From: Saprospiraceae bacterium
Lineage (GTDB): Bacteria; Bacteroidota; Bacteroidia; Chitinophagales; Saprospiraceae
NCBI GenBank assembly: GCA_016714985.1
Contig: JADKBS010000014.1
Location: forward strand, 137,769 to 201,768
Reading direction: 5' to 3'
Length of the DNA stretch: 64,000 nt
Both the position numbers and the translations under genes were made by a program. Every line of letters begins with the position of its first letter. Positions within the stretch are counted from its first letter, which is position 1. Of this stretch, positions 63,934-64,000 are shown piece after piece. The notes beneath the pieces were generated by a model, which saw nothing but the letters and a program-made list of their open reading frames with translations, was not told the DNA's origin and searched no databases.

Positions 63934-64000
63934 CGCAGACCGCTCCAACAAATTCAGGCCCCGTTTCCGTCCACACTATCGTGGCACTTGCTGCAATTAG

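Overview
The window looks like a chromosomal segment of a Bacteroidota bacterium, most likely Saprospiraceae/Chitinophagia-like. The evidence is the type IX secretion (T9SS) sorting domains (type A at the ends of the genes at 23722, 32639 and 54751; CHU_C/gliding-type at the ends of those at 46057 and 62833), a PorP/SprF-family protein, a TonB receptor with a CarboxypepD_reg-like N-terminus, a Reg_prop/Y_Y_Y sensor kinase, LytTR signalling, and Bacteroidota-type promoters (TTTG, about 20 nt, TAnnTTTG). No rRNA or tRNA genes and no CRISPR array were seen.

Layout. 1-5.7 kb (minus): a response regulator entering from the left edge, preceded by one very large hybrid sensor kinase split by several single-base indels. 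5.7-9.0 kb: a TonB-dependent receptor whose 3' end is present twice, with a KilA-N gene between the copies. 9.3-18.2 kb: small housekeeping and regulatory genes (TspO, MarR, GyrI-like, DinB, TMEM175 channel, S33 peptidase lipoprotein, Uma2) and a LytS/LytTR two-component pair split by an opposite-strand MoaD/ThiS + beta-propeller gene pair. 19.3-28.5 kb (plus): a six-gene ABC-2 exporter (TolC-like, HlyD-like, two ATPases, two permeases). Four of its five gene junctions carry an opposite-strand cassette: ParE-type toxin/antitoxin, MNT/HEPN, a T9SS cargo protein, and UPF0175/DUF3368-PIN. 28.5 kb: a decayed IS256-type transposase remnant. 28.9-33.4 kb: a YCF48/PKD-like T9SS cargo gene in three frames. 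33.6-42.6 kb: a porin-like protein, an AraC regulator, an ArsR operon (DHFR-like, ArsR, SRPBCC-VOC fusion) with a clear promoter/operator, and assorted small enzymes including a beta-carbonic anhydrase. 42.9-53.3 kb (minus): a surface-adhesin operon of a giant thrombospondin-3/Ig-like CHU_C protein, a PorP/SprF protein and an OmpA/PD40 protein. 53.8-64 kb: DNA-3-methyladenine glycosylase I, a huge secreted PQQ-type sugar dehydrogenase with PKD, PA14 and DUF11 repeats, a SprB-repeat CHU_C protein and a lipoprotein.

How the parts work together. The 46-53 kb adhesin is the kind of cargo that T9SS exports and that SprF-like partners help localise, and the downstream SprF-like and OmpA genes fit that. 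The 19-28 kb operon encodes a complete tripartite drug/solute exporter spanning both membranes. The interleaved toxin-antitoxin cassettes lie antisense to it, so an operon-length transcript would also be antisense RNA for the cassettes.

Caution. Many broken genes (117-5664, 20581-20873, 28925-33370, 54751-60643, 61082-63423, 63487-63933) can be rejoined by adding or removing one base, usually in a short mononucleotide run. Assembly homopolymer errors explain this better than mass pseudogenisation. All calls are by eye; no database search was run.
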